DNA from: Pegea sp. RAD2-039
Taxonomy: Eukaryota; Chordata; Thaliacea; Salpida; Salpidae
Assembly (NCBI GenBank): GCA_034620365.1
Contig: JAQGEQ010000041.1
Location: 558,001 to 622,000, forward strand
DNA length: 64,000 nt
Direction of reading: 5' to 3'
Below are positions 63,865 through 64,000 of this stretch, piece by piece. Under the pieces are notes generated by a model. That model did not search any database. It was not told the DNA's origin and saw nothing but the letters and a program-made list of their open reading frames with translations. Made by a program: the position numbers and the translations under genes. How positions within the stretch are numbered: the stretch's first letter is position 1; every line of letters begins with the position of its first letter.

Positions 63865-63965
63865 ATTTAAAGTATTCAGAAAGACTGTAGACATCATCTA
63901 TCCTTAACTTGTAGTTGTGCAGTAAGTGAACTTTGTCTCCACGGAAAAGCAAAGTATAACCTAAA
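63865..63965 (-). pseudogene. Exon related to the FRGD exon at 61 kb
   Basis: On the minus strand, an acceptor (TTTTAG at about 63963) is followed by GYTLLFRGDKVHLLHNYKL, clearly related to FRGDRVYLLHNYK at about 61.05 kb. Downstream the two diverge. It may belong to a gene extending beyond the window, with the 61-kb copy being its decayed duplicate, or both may be relics. Confidence 0.45.
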
Positions 63966-64000
63966 ACGAATTATTGAACAAATAAATTGTTAAAATACTT

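Overview
This is an AT-rich animal (metazoan) genomic window. The evidence is spliced genes for inversin, a GT14 protein xylosyltransferase, creatine kinase, PRP19 and DHX8, degenerate LINEs and a tRNA-derived SINE-like repeat. No bacterial, CRISPR or phage signal was seen. Creatine kinase together with inversin rules out plants and fungi. The abundance of TGACGTCA palindromes and of 5' splice sites with T at +3 makes me lean towards a tunicate, but that is a guess and not a measured placement.

Layout. 1-14.9 kb is essentially gene-free AT-rich DNA with one antisense LINE tail (about 9.24-9.48 kb). 14.93-22.41 kb (+) holds a 23-exon inversin gene with an unusual 13-unit KDQxKKxE repeat. 24.47-25.28 kb (+) is a small secreted-protein gene I do not recognise. 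26.0-26.4 kb is a LINE ORF2 relic. 27.21-33.67 kb (+) is a complete 16-exon xylosyltransferase. 34.4-34.7 kb (-) and 38.33-38.70 kb (+) are two copies of a SINE-like element, the second with a tRNA-Val-like head. 36.18-37.91 kb (+) is a complete 7-exon creatine kinase. A recent duplicate at 42.15-43.11 kb is cut off in exon 5. Between them, on the minus strand, lies part of an unrecognised helical-protein gene (40.50-41.41 kb) interrupted by a copied piece of the xylosyltransferase gene. 43.59-45.06 kb (-) is a complete 5-exon gene of unknown function. 46.56-48.31 kb is a decayed reverse-transcriptase LINE. 48.57-51.32 kb (-) is PRP19 and 54.30-57.90 kb (+) is an intron-free DHX8; these two spliceosome genes are head to head across 3 kb of AT-rich DNA. 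58.53-59.18 kb (-) is a small secreted-protein gene tail to tail with DHX8. 59.2-64 kb is mostly non-coding, with LINE tails, a decayed exon cluster and a second copy of one of its exons.

The genes do not form one pathway. PRP19 (NineTeen Complex ubiquitin ligase) and DHX8/PRP22 (mRNA-release helicase) both act in splicing. Inversin acts in cilia and Wnt/planar polarity. The xylosyltransferase starts proteoglycan glycosaminoglycan chains in the Golgi. Creatine kinase buffers ATP. Exon models were built by hand from open frame, splice dinucleotides, phase continuity and remembered family architecture; no alignment or transcript data were available.
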